Shown piece by piece: positions 8,023 to 15,837 of a stretch of 36,509 nt of DNA. How positions within the stretch are numbered: position 1 is the stretch's first letter; the number at the start of each line of letters is the position of its first letter. A program made the position numbers and the translations under genes. The DNA comes from an unicellular cyanobacterium SU3 (GTDB lineage: Bacteria > Cyanobacteriota > Cyanobacteriia > Cyanobacteriales > Microcystaceae): positions 1-36,509 of the forward strand of contig NETF01000196.1 of NCBI GenBank assembly GCA_002172675.1. Direction: 5' to 3'. A model generated the notes under the pieces. That model was not told where the DNA came from and made no database searches. It was given only the letters and a program-made list of their open reading frames with translations.

Positions 8023-9744
8023 TTAATAATGACTACCGGACTTACGATGATGAATGGCTGTTACCCCATCTTGTAAAACTTCCCCTTTGGTAACGATCGC
8101 ATAAATTACCCAATGATCCCCACATTCCATGCGATCGCCTACCTTACACTCTAAATAAGCTAACGCATCTTGCAAAATGGGAGAACCATTATCAGCAACC
8201 TGTGTTTTCACTCCCTCAAAGCGATCTTCTCCAGGAGAAAAGGGCTTAAGAAAATGCTTCATTAACCCAATATGATCCCCTTCTCTGAGGATATTTAACA
8301 CAAAGGAATTACCCTTATGTAACAAAGATTCAATCGCCCGTTCTTTCGCTACTGCTACGGTAAACCCAGGGGGGTTAAACGTCGCCTGAGAGATCCAAGA
8401 AGCCAACATCGCCCCACTTAACTCTTCTTCTTGACAAGTGACAATGGATAATGAACCGACAATACGCCCTAATGCCTGTTGTAAACGATCTGTCTGAGAC
8501 TGACTCACGGAATTCTTTGGTTGACGGCGTTTTTGAGCTTTTTTCACCGCTTGAGCGAAGTCCGTCCCGGCTTCCTCACAGGTTTTTAACGTTGCCTGAG
8601 TGGGGCTAAATTTCACCCTGATGGGGTTAAAACCGAATTGATAACCCCCGTCCCGAAATTTGTTTTCTAAGAGGTCTATGGCTTCTCCACTCCAGCCATA
8701 GGAGCCGAATACCCCAGCTAGTTTCGATTTATCGGCATTGGCTAAGGTGATCCCTAACGCCGTTTGGATCTGAGTTGGGGCGTGGCCGCCCAAGGTAGGA
8801 GACCCAAAAATAAACCCGGAACAATTATTAATAGCTTCTTTGATGTCGTCTGGTTCAGCGACTTCTGCGTTGATGGATTCCACCCTCACCCCGGCTTTTG
8901 TAATACCACTAGCGATCGCTTGGGACAAAGTAGCCGTATTTCCGTAAGCAGAGGCGTAAATGAGAGCAACGCTCAAGGTGTTGGCTTTTTGTGCCTCTAA
9001 CCATTGTTGATACGAGTCGGTTAACTCCCTTAACCCATAACGCACTAATGGCCCGTGACCGGTTCCATAAATCTGAGCGGGTTTACGGCTTAATTTTTCT
9101 AAGGCGGTGTTAATTTGTTTTGCGTAGGGAGCAATTAAACAATCAAAATAATAGCGTCGATCTTCAGCATAAACGCTCCACCCTTCATCAAAAATTTGAT
9201 CTCCGCACACATGGGACCCAAATAGTTTATCGGTGTAAAGAATTTCTGTTTTTGGGTCGTAGGTACACAGTTGAGCAGGATAACGGGGGTTTGGAGTGGT
9301 AATAAATTCTAGTTGATGGCCTTTGCCTAAATCTAAGATATCTTCCCCCTTAACAACTTGTAATTCGGGGGAAAATTCGGAGGATAAAATATTAGGTAAC
9401 AGTACCGCCCCTGGATTAGAACAAACGATGGTTATTTGAGGAGCAATTTTTAATAACGCCTTGATAGTTTCCCCTCGGTTGGGGTTGACATGACCCAAAA
9501 TTAAATAATCAATCGTGGTCAGATCGATGCGTTCTTGAAGGGCTTTTAAAAAGATTTCCGTAAAGGATTCTCCTGGAGGATCGATTAAGGCAATTTTATC
9601 CCCTTGAATGAGATAAGAATTAGCGGTGGTTCCCCGTTTTAGTCCGTATTCAATTTCAAATTTTAATCGATCCCATGTCCGCGATCGCATGACGATTGTA
9701 TCGGAACCAATGGGACAAACTTGTACGTCTCTGGGTTTAATCAT
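8023..9744 (-). CDS. Flavodiiron (diflavin flavoprotein A) protein, Flv1/Flv2-like
   Basis: The three-domain cyanobacterial flavodiiron layout is clear: a metallo-beta-lactamase-like domain (about 20-250), a flavodoxin-like domain (about 258-405, beginning VALIYASAYGNTATLS) and a C-terminal flavin reductase domain (about 420-570). Cyanobacterial class-C enzymes use NAD(P)H to reduce oxygen to water at or downstream of photosystem I or II. Several canonical iron ligands are replaced: the H-x-E-x-D-H motif reads H85-V-N87-P-N89-R90 and the next histidine is R154 (TPNPRYP), while D172 and H230 remain. Such substitutions are known in Flv1 and Flv2, which pair with Flv3 and Flv4. No partner flv gene is in the window. 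I chose the ATG at 9744; an upstream in-frame TTG at 9762 touches the previous stop and would add six residues. Likely cotranscribed with the DUF6174 gene. Confidence 0.9.
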   Translation of the reverse strand: MIKPRDVQVCPIGSDTIVMRSRTWDRLKFEIEYGLKRGTTANSYLIQGDKIALIDPPGESFTEIFLKALQERIDLTTIDYLILGHVNPNRGETIKALLKIAPQITIVCSNPGAVLLPNILSSEFSPELQVVKGEDILDLGKGHQLEFITTPNPRYPAQLCTYDPKTEILYTDKLFGSHVCGDQIFDEGWSVYAEDRRYYFDCLIAPYAKQINTALEKLSRKPAQIYGTGHGPLVRYGLRELTDSYQQWLEAQKANTLSVALIYASAYGNTATLSQAIASGITKAGVRVESINAEVAEPDDIKEAINNCSGFIFGSPTLGGHAPTQIQTALGITLANADKSKLAGVFGSYGWSGEAIDLLENKFRDGGYQFGFNPIRVKFSPTQATLKTCEEAGTDFAQAVKKAQKRRQPKNSVSQSQTDRLQQALGRIVGSLSIVTCQEEELSGAMLASWISQATFNPPGFTVAVAKERAIESLLHKGNSFVLNILREGDHIGLMKHFLKPFSPGEDRFEGVKTQVADNGSPILQDALAYLECKVGDRMECGDHWVIYAIVTKGEVLQDGVTAIHHRKSGSHY

Positions 9745-9762
9745 AAGCTTTTTTGGAGTCAA

Positions 9763-10239
9763 TTAATTAAGTTTACTTAAGTCTTTAACCGTGTAGGTTA
9801 TTTCATCATCTGCTAATATTTTCTGATAGTCGATCTCGACACGAGTTGGATAACCTAATGTCGGATCATAAGTAATTAAAATTTCATCAGCATTGCGTTG
9901 AATGGCATCTTTAATAATATTAAAGAGTTCCTCGATGGTTTTTGGTAATGTTAAATCAGTAATGACTTGATTATTATTTAGATTAACAACTTGAGTAATT
10001 TTATCATTTTTAACCGAAACTTTGAGCGGTTCATTGCTTGGCAGAGGACAAAAGCATCGTTGTTGATAGATATATTGATAATTTTCTATTTGTTGTGATC
10101 GCCATAATTGACGATTTTCTTTTAATTCTTCTATTAAGAGGGAATTACTTTCACCGTTAGCAGACATAGGCATAATATTCATCAACATTACCATTAATAA
10201 TCCTATTACTAATAAAGTAAAGAATTGCAAAATTTTCAT
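9763..10239 (-). CDS. DUF6174-like exported protein
   Basis: This 158-residue protein has an N-terminal hydrophobic signal segment (about 4-28). A mature domain follows with IENYQYIYQQRCFCPL, a central VSVKNDKITQVVNL strand pair, and the conserved end YDPTLGYPTRVEIDYQ ... DDEITYTVKDL. These features match the DUF6174 family, small secreted or periplasmic proteins with a CxC motif (here C62-F-C64) and no known activity. A GAGG ribosome-binding site lies 9 bases before the ATG. Its stop lies 18 bases from the flavodiiron ATG on the same strand, so the pair probably forms an operon. A functional link to oxygen reduction is only suggested by this arrangement. Confidence 0.75.
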   Translation of the reverse strand: MKILQFFTLLVIGLLMVMLMNIMPMSANGESNSLLIEELKENRQLWRSQQIENYQYIYQQRCFCPLPSNEPLKVSVKNDKITQVVNLNNNQVITDLTLPKTIEELFNIIKDAIQRNADEILITYDPTLGYPTRVEIDYQKILADDEITYTVKDLSKLN

Positions 10240-10273
10240 CGCTTCTTGCCTCTATTTTTTGCTTTTTAAACAA

Positions 10274-10301
10274 AGACAGGCGTACTATAGCACGCCTGTC
10301 T
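10274..10301. terminator. Perfect 10-bp hairpin between infC and the DUF6174 gene
   Basis: The arms AGACAGGCGT (10274-10283) and ACGCCTGTCT (10292-10301) enclose an 8-base loop. Read on the minus strand it is about 120 bases after the infC stop and is followed by TTTGTTTAAAAAG, a weak T-rich tail. It may end infC transcription or shape the leader of the DUF6174/flavodiiron operon. Confidence 0.55.
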
Positions 10302-10419
10302 AAATTTCTAAATTTTTCAAGTAAAGGTAAAAATAATTTTAGCAATAAGAAGATTTATCTTGTTAGGGATTTAGAGAGTTGTTCTATTTTTTGTTTCCTC
10401 ATCCCTTTATCTTCTTAAA

Positions 10420-11007
10420 TCATTTTGACTCTTTTTTAGGACTCATCAACATCATCATATTACGGCCTTCTCGTTTTGGGGATTGTTGAATTTCTGCTAA
10501 TTCTTGCAAATCAGCGGCCATACGACTTAATAAGTCTTGTGCTAAATTGGAGTGTTGTATTTCTCTCCCTCTAAAAGTAATGGTCGCTTTTACTTTATCC
10601 CCTGACTTAAGAAAGCGTTTAGCCTGATTGACTCGCACTTGATAATCATGCTCTGATATTTTATAGCGCATTTTTACTTCCTTAACATCAGCCGTATGTT
10701 GTTTTTTCTTAGCTTCTCTCGCTTTTTTCTCCTGTTCAAATTTATATTTGCCGTAATCCATAATACGACACACAGGAGGTTTAGCACTTTCGCTAACTAA
10801 CACCAGGTCTAAATCTTTATCCTGGGCAACATTTAAGGCTTCTTCAGGGGTAATAATCCCTAATTGTGAACCATCACTATCGATGACTCGAATTTCAGGG
10901 AAGCGAATTCTTTCGTTGATTTGGGGGAGATCGCGTTTGGTGCGTCTTTTATCTATCACAGGCGTTTGTAATGTCTCTTGATATGATTGATGAACGTTAG
11001 TAGTCAA
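10420..11007 (-). CDS. infC: Translation initiation factor IF-3
   Basis: IF-3 binds the 30S subunit, prevents premature 50S joining and checks initiator tRNA and start codon. The 195-residue frame carries the whole family: the N-domain begins [14 protein letters not shown] and includes the conserved GIITPEEAL and [21 protein letters not shown], and the C-domain runs from [18 protein letters not shown] to [14 protein letters not shown]. The frame has no ATG before the conserved region. The usable starts are a TTG at 11007 (given here) or a GTG about 48 bases further in, which would start close to [11 protein letters not shown], where many cyanobacterial IF-3 proteins begin. Non-ATG starts fit the known habit of infC, which limits its own synthesis through a rare start codon. 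It is not next to rpmI/rplT here. Confidence 0.95.
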   Translation of the reverse strand: MTTNVHQSYQETLQTPVIDKRRTKRDLPQINERIRFPEIRVIDSDGSQLGIITPEEALNVAQDKDLDLVLVSESAKPPVCRIMDYGKYKFEQEKKAREAKKKQHTADVKEVKMRYKISEHDYQVRVNQAKRFLKSGDKVKATITFRGREIQHSNLAQDLLSRMAADLQELAEIQQSPKREGRNMMMLMSPKKESK

Positions 11008-11200
11008 TTAAGGCTGTAATAGTAGCCTATTTTATTGTAATCATTTTCTACTAAGTTCTGGTAGTATTTATTGAGTTATATTGCTAATTTTGGGTGATTT
11101 ATCCTTGAGGATATTTTTAACCCTATTTACTCCCTAGTTTAATCCTTCTGTGAGCCATCGTAAAATAAAAAGGTGTAAAGATTTATAACAGGATAATTAA

Positions 11201-12121
11201 GTGAGTCATCAACAACCTTGGGAGAAGCGCGTCGGACGACAAAGACAATGGATTTGGCGCGGTTGGCCGATTCGTTACACTTTTTTACCTGCTGAAACTG
11301 ACTCAGAAACCCCTAGAAAACCCCCTTTAATTTTATTACATGGATTTGGGGCAGCCGTAGAACATTGGCGACACAATATACCTATCTTAGGACAAGAGCA
11401 TCGAGTCTATGCTTTAGATTTATTGGGGTTTGGGCGATCGCAAAAAGCAGCCACAGAATACACTGCTTATCTATGGGCCGAACAAATTTATGAGTTTTGG
11501 CGAAGGTTTATCGGTCAACCTGTTATTTTGGTGGGCAATTCTATCGGTTCTATGGTTAGTTTAACCGCCGCTTTCAAATATCCTGAAATGGTGGCAGGAT
11601 TAGTGATGTTAAGTTTACCAGATGTTTCTCTCAGACAGGAAACTATACCCAAAGGATTACGACCTATTGTCAATACTATTGAAGGGTTATTTGCACCTCC
11701 TTTGTTATTAAAAAGCCTATTTAATATTATTCGTCGTCGGTGGGTTATTAATCGTTGGGTTGGTATTGCTTATCATGATCAATCAGCTATTACTGATGAA
11801 TTAGTCGATATGATTATCATTCCGCCTCAAGATGAGGGAGCAGCGAGAGCATTTTGTTTACTATTTGAAGGATTAAGAAAGCCTAATTATGCCCCTTCTG
11901 TCAAGGCTATTTTACCTCATTTAACCATTCCTATGTTATTAATCTGGGGTCGTCAAGATAAAATAATTCCTATTGCTTTAGCGTCTAAATTTGCTAAGTT
12001 AAATCCTAAAATTACTTTAAAAGAATTAGATAATGCTGGTCATTGTCCTCATGATGAACGTCCTGATCGCTTTAATAAAATTTTATTAGATTGGCTCATG
12101 ACAGTGAACAGTTATCAGTGA
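11201..12121 (+). CDS. Alpha/beta hydrolase
   Basis: This 306-residue alpha/beta-hydrolase fold enzyme has an oxyanion region LILLHGFGAAVEHWR (43-57), nucleophile elbow GNSIGS with S114, acid D253 in WGRQDKIIP and base H281 in NAGHCPHDERP. The catalytic triad looks complete. The architecture is that of plant/cyanobacterial chloroplast-type hydrolases, including pheophytinase-like and haloalkane-dehalogenase-like groups; the substrate cannot be stated. The start is a GTG; no ATG lies near the conserved N-terminus (PWEKRVGRQRQWIWRGWPIRY). The last codons (TVNSYQ, stop) fall inside a CAGTGAACAGTTATCAGTG repeat, so the C-terminus was probably re-written by repeat insertion. Confidence 0.85.
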   Translation: MSHQQPWEKRVGRQRQWIWRGWPIRYTFLPAETDSETPRKPPLILLHGFGAAVEHWRHNIPILGQEHRVYALDLLGFGRSQKAATEYTAYLWAEQIYEFWRRFIGQPVILVGNSIGSMVSLTAAFKYPEMVAGLVMLSLPDVSLRQETIPKGLRPIVNTIEGLFAPPLLLKSLFNIIRRRWVINRWVGIAYHDQSAITDELVDMIIIPPQDEGAARAFCLLFEGLRKPNYAPSVKAILPHLTIPMLLIWGRQDKIIPIALASKFAKLNPKITLKELDNAGHCPHDERPDRFNKILLDWLMTVNSYQ

Positions 12122-12126
12122 TCAGT
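12102..12126. repeat. CAGTGAACAGTTATCAGTG-type short repeat
   Basis: A run of related units (CAGTGAA, CAGTTAT, CAGTGAT, CAGT) spans the hydrolase stop codon. This heptamer-type sequence resembles the short tandemly repeated sequences scattered between cyanobacterial genes; that comparison is from general knowledge. Confidence 0.6.
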
Positions 12127-12249
12127 TTACAATTTTAACCAGTTAAAAATATCACCTACTGTTAATTTTAGTTCAGATAAGAAATCAGGAAAGGGTAAAT
12201 TATCCTTTGACTCTTGTAATAACTTGTAATAATAGGGGTTGCTATAGCA

Positions 12250-12280
12250 GTAAGGTGGGCAATGCCCACCCTACTTTTTT
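12250..12280. terminator. Terminator-like hairpin, copy 3 of the GGTGGGC repeat
   Basis: The perfect stem GGTGGGC (12254-12260), AAT, GCCCACC (12264-12270) extends outward to GTA/TAC with one mismatch and is followed by T residues at 12275-12280. It lies between converging genes (hydrolase on plus, secreted protein on minus), a position suited to bidirectional termination. Confidence 0.75.
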
Positions 12281-12315
12281 ACAAAGATTATCAAACAATT
12301 TTTGCACTAAAGATA

Positions 12316-12873
12316 CTATTCGCTAAGATTATAATACCTTAATTCTAGAACCCCTTGACCATTTAAAACATATTGACTAGAAACATTTCGCAAGCTTTCT
12401 GGTCTTGTTGTAGTAAAGGGTAATGAGTTATAAGAAGAAATAGGCTCATTACCAAAATTAATGATTCCAGAGTCAACACCAGCAGGACTAATTTCTTGTC
12501 CGAAGGTTGTTTGTCCTGGTGTACTATTTGGCAAGTCTAAGAGTTGATTATTATCTGGGAGATTGTTCCCATAATAGGTTTGATTCCCTCCACTGTTATT
12601 ATATCCAGAAACACCATTATAGTTTCTACTAGCTTGTTGAACCATTTGATTATTAACGGGACTTCGACGACTCAAATTAGATTCTTCTTGTTGAGTTTCT
12701 TGGGATTGATTTGTAACTCTGTTTGGATTACAAATAGAAGATAAATCAATGGTTTGACCTGCTTGATTTACCATATAACATGGAGGAATTGCCCAAACCA
12801 TTCCTGAACTAATTAATACAGTTATAAATGTGGATAGTCCAGTAATCGAAAAAAGTTTTTGTGTTAATCTCAT
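12316..12873 (-). CDS. Exported low-complexity protein of unknown function
   Basis: This 185-residue protein has a typical signal peptide (about 1-29, cleavage near VWA-IPP). A short conserved block CYMVNQAGQTIDLSSICN with two cysteines follows, a pattern I recognise from many cyanobacterial exported proteins. The rest is Asn/Gln/Ser-rich and probably disordered, ending in a short beta-like tail (YVLNGQGVLELRYYNLSE). I do not recognise a domain with known function. A strong ribosome-binding site, GGGAGGT, lies 9-10 bases before the ATG, and a 6-bp hairpin with a TCGG-type loop (12891-12906) stands directly upstream of it. Confidence 0.7.
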   Translation of the reverse strand: MRLTQKLFSITGLSTFITVLISSGMVWAIPPCYMVNQAGQTIDLSSICNPNRVTNQSQETQQEESNLSRRSPVNNQMVQQASRNYNGVSGYNNSGGNQTYYGNNLPDNNQLLDLPNSTPGQTTFGQEISPAGVDSGIINFGNEPISSYNSLPFTTTRPESLRNVSSQYVLNGQGVLELRYYNLSE

Positions 12874-12890
12874 TATATATTTGACCTCCC

Positions 12891-12906
12891 TAACCTTCGG
12901 AGGTTA
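12891..12906. promoter_or_regulatory. Leader hairpin just before a ribosome-binding site
   Basis: The sequence TAACCT-TCGG-AGGTTA forms a 6-bp stem with a 4-base loop in the 5' leader of the minus-strand secreted-protein gene, immediately upstream of its GGGAGGT. It could affect translation or message stability; there is no direct evidence. Confidence 0.4.
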
Positions 12907-13126
12907 TCTACAATAGTGTCTTCTTTAATTTGATCGTAACTAAAACAATTAGGCTTTTAATTCAACCAAAGGAAGATATTTATTTAATTTAATGCCTTCT
13001 TTAAGATAGACAATAGGCAATAGACAATATCATCTAAGTTTCACAATATCGTCATGAGAATGTCATATCAGTTTGTAATGATGATTCATAGCTAGAATAG
13101 CTTGATCATTAATTATCTTAAGTATT

Positions 13127-13285
13127 ATGAATTCTCTAAAAGTAACGCTGACTCTATTAGTTTTAGTCGTTATGATTTATCCCCTTTATAAAATAAAATC
13201 TGCTTTAGGAATTAATTTAGTGGAAAATTATCATGCTCCTGATACGTTGATTTATGCTAAAAAAGCTCTCAAAAAACTCAAATAA
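13127..13285 (+). CDS. 52-residue single-span membrane peptide
   Basis: An ATG-to-TAA frame of 53 codons encodes a peptide with one N-terminal membrane span (VTLTLLVLVVMIYPLY, about 6-21). A short polar part, KSALGINLVENYHAPDTLIY, and a Lys-rich end (AKKALKKLK) follow. The order, a hydrophobic span followed by a positively charged tail, is coherent and lies in a 520-base stretch otherwise without genes, which favours a real small gene. No homologue comes to mind, the Shine-Dalgarno sequence is weak, and the frame could be chance. An 11-bp inverted repeat follows 18 bases after the stop. Confidence 0.5.
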   Translation: MNSLKVTLTLLVLVVMIYPLYKIKSALGINLVENYHAPDTLIYAKKALKKLK

Positions 13286-13302
13286 TAACTAATTCCAAAA
13301 GC

Positions 13303-13363
13303 TAACAATCCTGATAACTTGATAACGATTAGTATAACCAAAACCAAGCTGCCAGGATTGTTA
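13303..13363. terminator. 11-bp inverted repeat between converging genes
   Basis: TAACAATCCTG (13303-13313) is the exact reverse complement of CAGGATTGTTA (13353-13363), with 39 bases between. It lies between the 52-residue peptide gene (plus) and the heme oxygenase stop (minus). The loop is long for a terminator, and no long T-run follows, so it may be a mobile-repeat remnant instead. Confidence 0.45.
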
Positions 13364-13392
13364 TATAAATTGTAATTGTCTAACGTTTGACC

Positions 13393-14112
13393 TTATTGTT
13401 CGGCCCCTGCTAATTCGGTGCTTCCTTTACTGCGACGACGAGTTAAAGTATTGAAGACCATAATGCCAATGGCTTTAATTAAGTTACCTTCTAACTCCAT
13501 AAACATTTTCATGTTCATGCCAAAAGCTGCATTAGCTTCATCAACAATCTTCTCGGCTGTTGCTTCGTCAATGGGTAATTCATTCAATGCTTGACGATAC
13601 TCATTTTTAAAGGCTTTTTCGTCAGAAATGGTTTCAAACTCATAAAAAGCTGTTCCGCCATTTTCCCCTAAATTCATCGCCCGTTGTGCAATTTTCTTGA
13701 GAATTTGTCCCCCAGATAAATCCCCTAAATAACGGGTATAAGAATGGGCTGCTAATAATTCAGGTTGGTTTTGAGCAACCTCGTGAATGCGTGCTACGTA
13801 AGCTTTAGCTGCTTGTGAAGGGGAGACTTCATTGCGCCAATTAGCTCCATAATAAAAAGATAAATCTTTCTCTAAAGATTGCTTACGATGCAACTGAGGA
13901 AAGTAAATTTTTGAAACTAATTCGTGATGGCGTAGTTTCTCCATTTCCTCTTCCATGGCACTATAGACAAAATAGAGATTAGCCACCAATGTTCGATAGG
14001 AATTCTTTTCTACAACTCCTTTCAAAAAACACTTGACAAAACCAACATTTTCTGCCATTGTATGGGACTTTTTTGTGCCTTCCCGTAACATGGTTGCTAA
14101 ATTAACGCTCAT
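13393..14112 (-). CDS. ho1: Heme oxygenase (biliverdin-forming)
   Basis: The 239-residue protein is a cyanobacterial ferredoxin-dependent heme oxygenase, which opens heme to biliverdin IX-alpha, CO and iron. Biliverdin is the precursor of phycocyanobilin for phycobilisomes. The proximal heme ligand is H17 in REGTKKSHTMAE, and the distal-helix glycine signature is YLGDLSGGQILKK (128-140). Length and full-length similarity are normal for HO1. The C-terminal end, with a mildly hydrophobic LIKAIGIMVFNTL followed by RRR, is typical. A good ribosome-binding site (AGGAAGAG) precedes the ATG. No hemN or acsF homologue, which often accompany the low-oxygen paralogue ho2, is adjacent, which supports the constitutive ho1 type. 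Confidence 0.95.
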   Translation of the reverse strand: MSVNLATMLREGTKKSHTMAENVGFVKCFLKGVVEKNSYRTLVANLYFVYSAMEEEMEKLRHHELVSKIYFPQLHRKQSLEKDLSFYYGANWRNEVSPSQAAKAYVARIHEVAQNQPELLAAHSYTRYLGDLSGGQILKKIAQRAMNLGENGGTAFYEFETISDEKAFKNEYRQALNELPIDEATAEKIVDEANAAFGMNMKMFMELEGNLIKAIGIMVFNTLTRRRSKGSTELAGAEQ

Positions 14113-14432
14113 GCTATCTCTTCCTGTTATTTAAGTGAACACTAGATCGGTGACTTAATGACAAAAGTTTAAAAAACCGCCTAGTTGTGTAGCTTATCTT
14201 AATTAGCTGCAAATTTTTATTAAGAATTCTTACAAAAGCACAAGAAAATACAGAAAAGGAATGATTGATTAAATGATGGAATAGGCAAGGCAAAAGAGTC
14301 AACCGTCAAGGGTTTTTAGATTATTAAACAATTTGAATTCTTTTTTGTAAACTTAGTCTGTATTAAAAAAAGGGGCAAATTGCCCCTTAGCTTTATAAAG
14401 ATTAGGTGAGAGAATGTATATTCTTTTCACCT
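14113..14432. other. Intergenic: heme oxygenase leader/promoter region and psbO terminator
   Basis: This gap holds the AT-rich upstream region of heme oxygenase and, at its right end, the psbO terminator described separately. No further open frame with a ribosome-binding site stands out. Confidence 0.5.
14363..14388 (-). terminator. Intrinsic terminator of psbO
   Basis: On the minus strand, AAGGGGCA (8 bp), a 3-base loop and TGCCCCTT form a GC-rich hairpin followed by seven T residues, about 45 bases after the psbO stop. It is a textbook rho-independent terminator. Confidence 0.85.
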
Positions 14433-15260
14433 TTACCCTTCAGGGGTGACGCGAGCATAGAAAATACCTCGAATTTTCACCTCAACTGGTTCTTTAGCTC
14501 CTAAGTCGGTATCAGAAGGCTGTTCACTTTCAAATACACCAGCAATTTCTCCTGTTTCTTGATCTACCTTAGTCACTTGAAGAGAAATTGAGCCTTTACC
14601 AATGGGAGTTTGTTTCACATTAGCATAGTCTTCCTTATCTGCTGTTGCAGGTAAAGCAACTGCATTATCATAACCAGTCGCTAACCCACGACCTTTAGGA
14701 TCAAGGAAGGTGGCACCACGATAAGAAGGAACCCGAAAATCACCTTCAAAGTCAATGGAACTATTGATAGAACTAAATCCAGGTTCAGTGGTACCAACTA
14801 GGTTTTTGATAGTGAAGAAGAAAGGCACTTGTTCCCCTCCAGGAAGTTGAACGGTAACGGGTTGGAAATCAATTCCACCTTCTTCCTCGAAAGTGACGAC
14901 CCCATCTTCATCAACGCTAATTTTGCCACTAATTTGCTCTAAGCTAGTGGTATAACGGGTTAATAACTTACCAGGTACATATTCTGCTTCTTGGCGTTTA
15001 TTAACGGGTTCTTCTTTTACAAAATACTCTTGAGGTTCTAAACATAGGTCATCAACAAAATAAGTTTGACCTGGTTCGATAGGAATAGAACCCCGTGTAA
15101 ATTCAGAAATTTGGGGACATTTGTTAGCTAGTCCGGTGTTTAAAATTTCATCGTAGGTTAAATCCTGGGGATTAACCGCATTGGCTGGGCCTTCGCTACA
15201 AGCGGTAATAAAACCCAAACATAAGGCAAGAAAAGCAATCAGTAATGCGCGAAACCTCAT
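14433..15260 (-). CDS. psbO: Photosystem II manganese-stabilising protein PsbO
   Basis: PsbO (33-kDa extrinsic protein) caps the Mn4CaO5 cluster on the lumenal side of photosystem II. Family landmarks are LTYDEILNTGLANKCP with the first disulfide cysteine, FVDDLCLEPQEYFVKEEP with the second, and the barrel segments GKLLTRYTTSLEQISG, VPFFFTIKNLVGTTEPG and FLDPKGRGLATGYDNA. The N-terminus is a signal sequence ending in FITACS, typical of the cyanobacterial protein. Two ATGs lie close together. I chose the inner one (15260) because GAGG then sits at the proper distance of 6 bases; the outer ATG (15266) would overlap its own ribosome-binding site. The gene has its own promoter and a strong terminator, as expected for a very highly expressed gene. 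Confidence 0.97.
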   Translation of the reverse strand: MRFRALLIAFLALCLGFITACSEGPANAVNPQDLTYDEILNTGLANKCPQISEFTRGSIPIEPGQTYFVDDLCLEPQEYFVKEEPVNKRQEAEYVPGKLLTRYTTSLEQISGKISVDEDGVVTFEEEGGIDFQPVTVQLPGGEQVPFFFTIKNLVGTTEPGFSSINSSIDFEGDFRVPSYRGATFLDPKGRGLATGYDNAVALPATADKEDYANVKQTPIGKGSISLQVTKVDQETGEIAGVFESEQPSDTDLGAKEPVEVKIRGIFYARVTPEG

Positions 15261-15332
15261 AATCATCCTCGCTTTGTCAATCTCAAATTAAAATGTCTTG
15301 TCCCGATAGCCATCACTCATAAAGGAGATAAT

Positions 15333-15360
15333 CTTATAGTCTTTTGGACAAGTCAGGCAA
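15333..15360 (-). promoter_or_regulatory. Candidate psbO promoter
   Basis: On the minus strand TTGCCT (15360-15355) is separated by 16 bases from TATAAG (15338-15333). This gives a leader of about 65 bases before psbO. The match to the sigma-70 consensus is 4/6 and 5/6. Confidence 0.45.
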
Positions 15361-15477
15361 TTGCATCGGGATCTACTCTACCAAAATTCGTCCCCAACAT
15401 CCCTTTTAAGTTAGGAATTGTTTTGCGCCGAAAATCTTTTATCATGGGTATGGCTAGGGAAAAGAGCAAGAATTTAG

Positions 15478-15825
15478 ATGGAACCAACAAACACACCAGC
15501 AACAACCGATCAGTCCCTTAACCCCTCTAACGGTTCTTTTCCAGCGTCTCTAGAAGAGATTGTTATAAGAGTCCATAGAGCATCCCAACAATGTAAGGAC
15601 GATCCCATTGAGTTACTTGAGCTACTGCGAACCCTTGAACAGTTACATCAAGAAATTCGGGTTAATTTATTTGAACCGTCTTTACCGAATACTCGCAACG
15701 ATTTGTATGATTTATTACTCGACATTGAAGAAACAGGAGGATGGCCCTATATTGGACGGATGAAACTTCGGGTTTTTTTAGAACATCTTTCTTCAGATAT
15801 AGAACAGTCTTCCGATTCTGAATAA
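15478..15825 (+). CDS. Small conserved cyanobacterial protein, function unknown
   Basis: This 115-residue soluble protein has a disordered N-terminus (about 1-22, rich in Thr/Pro/Ser/Asn). A helical core follows (SLEEIVIRVHRASQQCKDDP, LELLRTLEQLHQEIRVNLFE), then a well-formed end, YDLLLDIEETGGWPYIGRMK and LRVFLEHL. Composition and codon use are like neighbouring core genes, and it reads as a genuine conserved protein, but I cannot attach a function. It is divergent from psbO across about 210 bases, and an inverted repeat containing GGTGGGTTA begins 12 bases after the stop. Confidence 0.75.
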   Translation: MEPTNTPATTDQSLNPSNGSFPASLEEIVIRVHRASQQCKDDPIELLELLRTLEQLHQEIRVNLFEPSLPNTRNDLYDLLLDIEETGGWPYIGRMKLRVFLEHLSSDIEQSSDSE

Positions 15826-15837
15826 CTATAAAGGTAG

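Noticed and set aside
8764-9000. Plus-strand open frame inside the flavodiiron gene
   Set aside because: It is antisense to a fully conserved domain, has no ribosome-binding site and its product has no recognisable feature.
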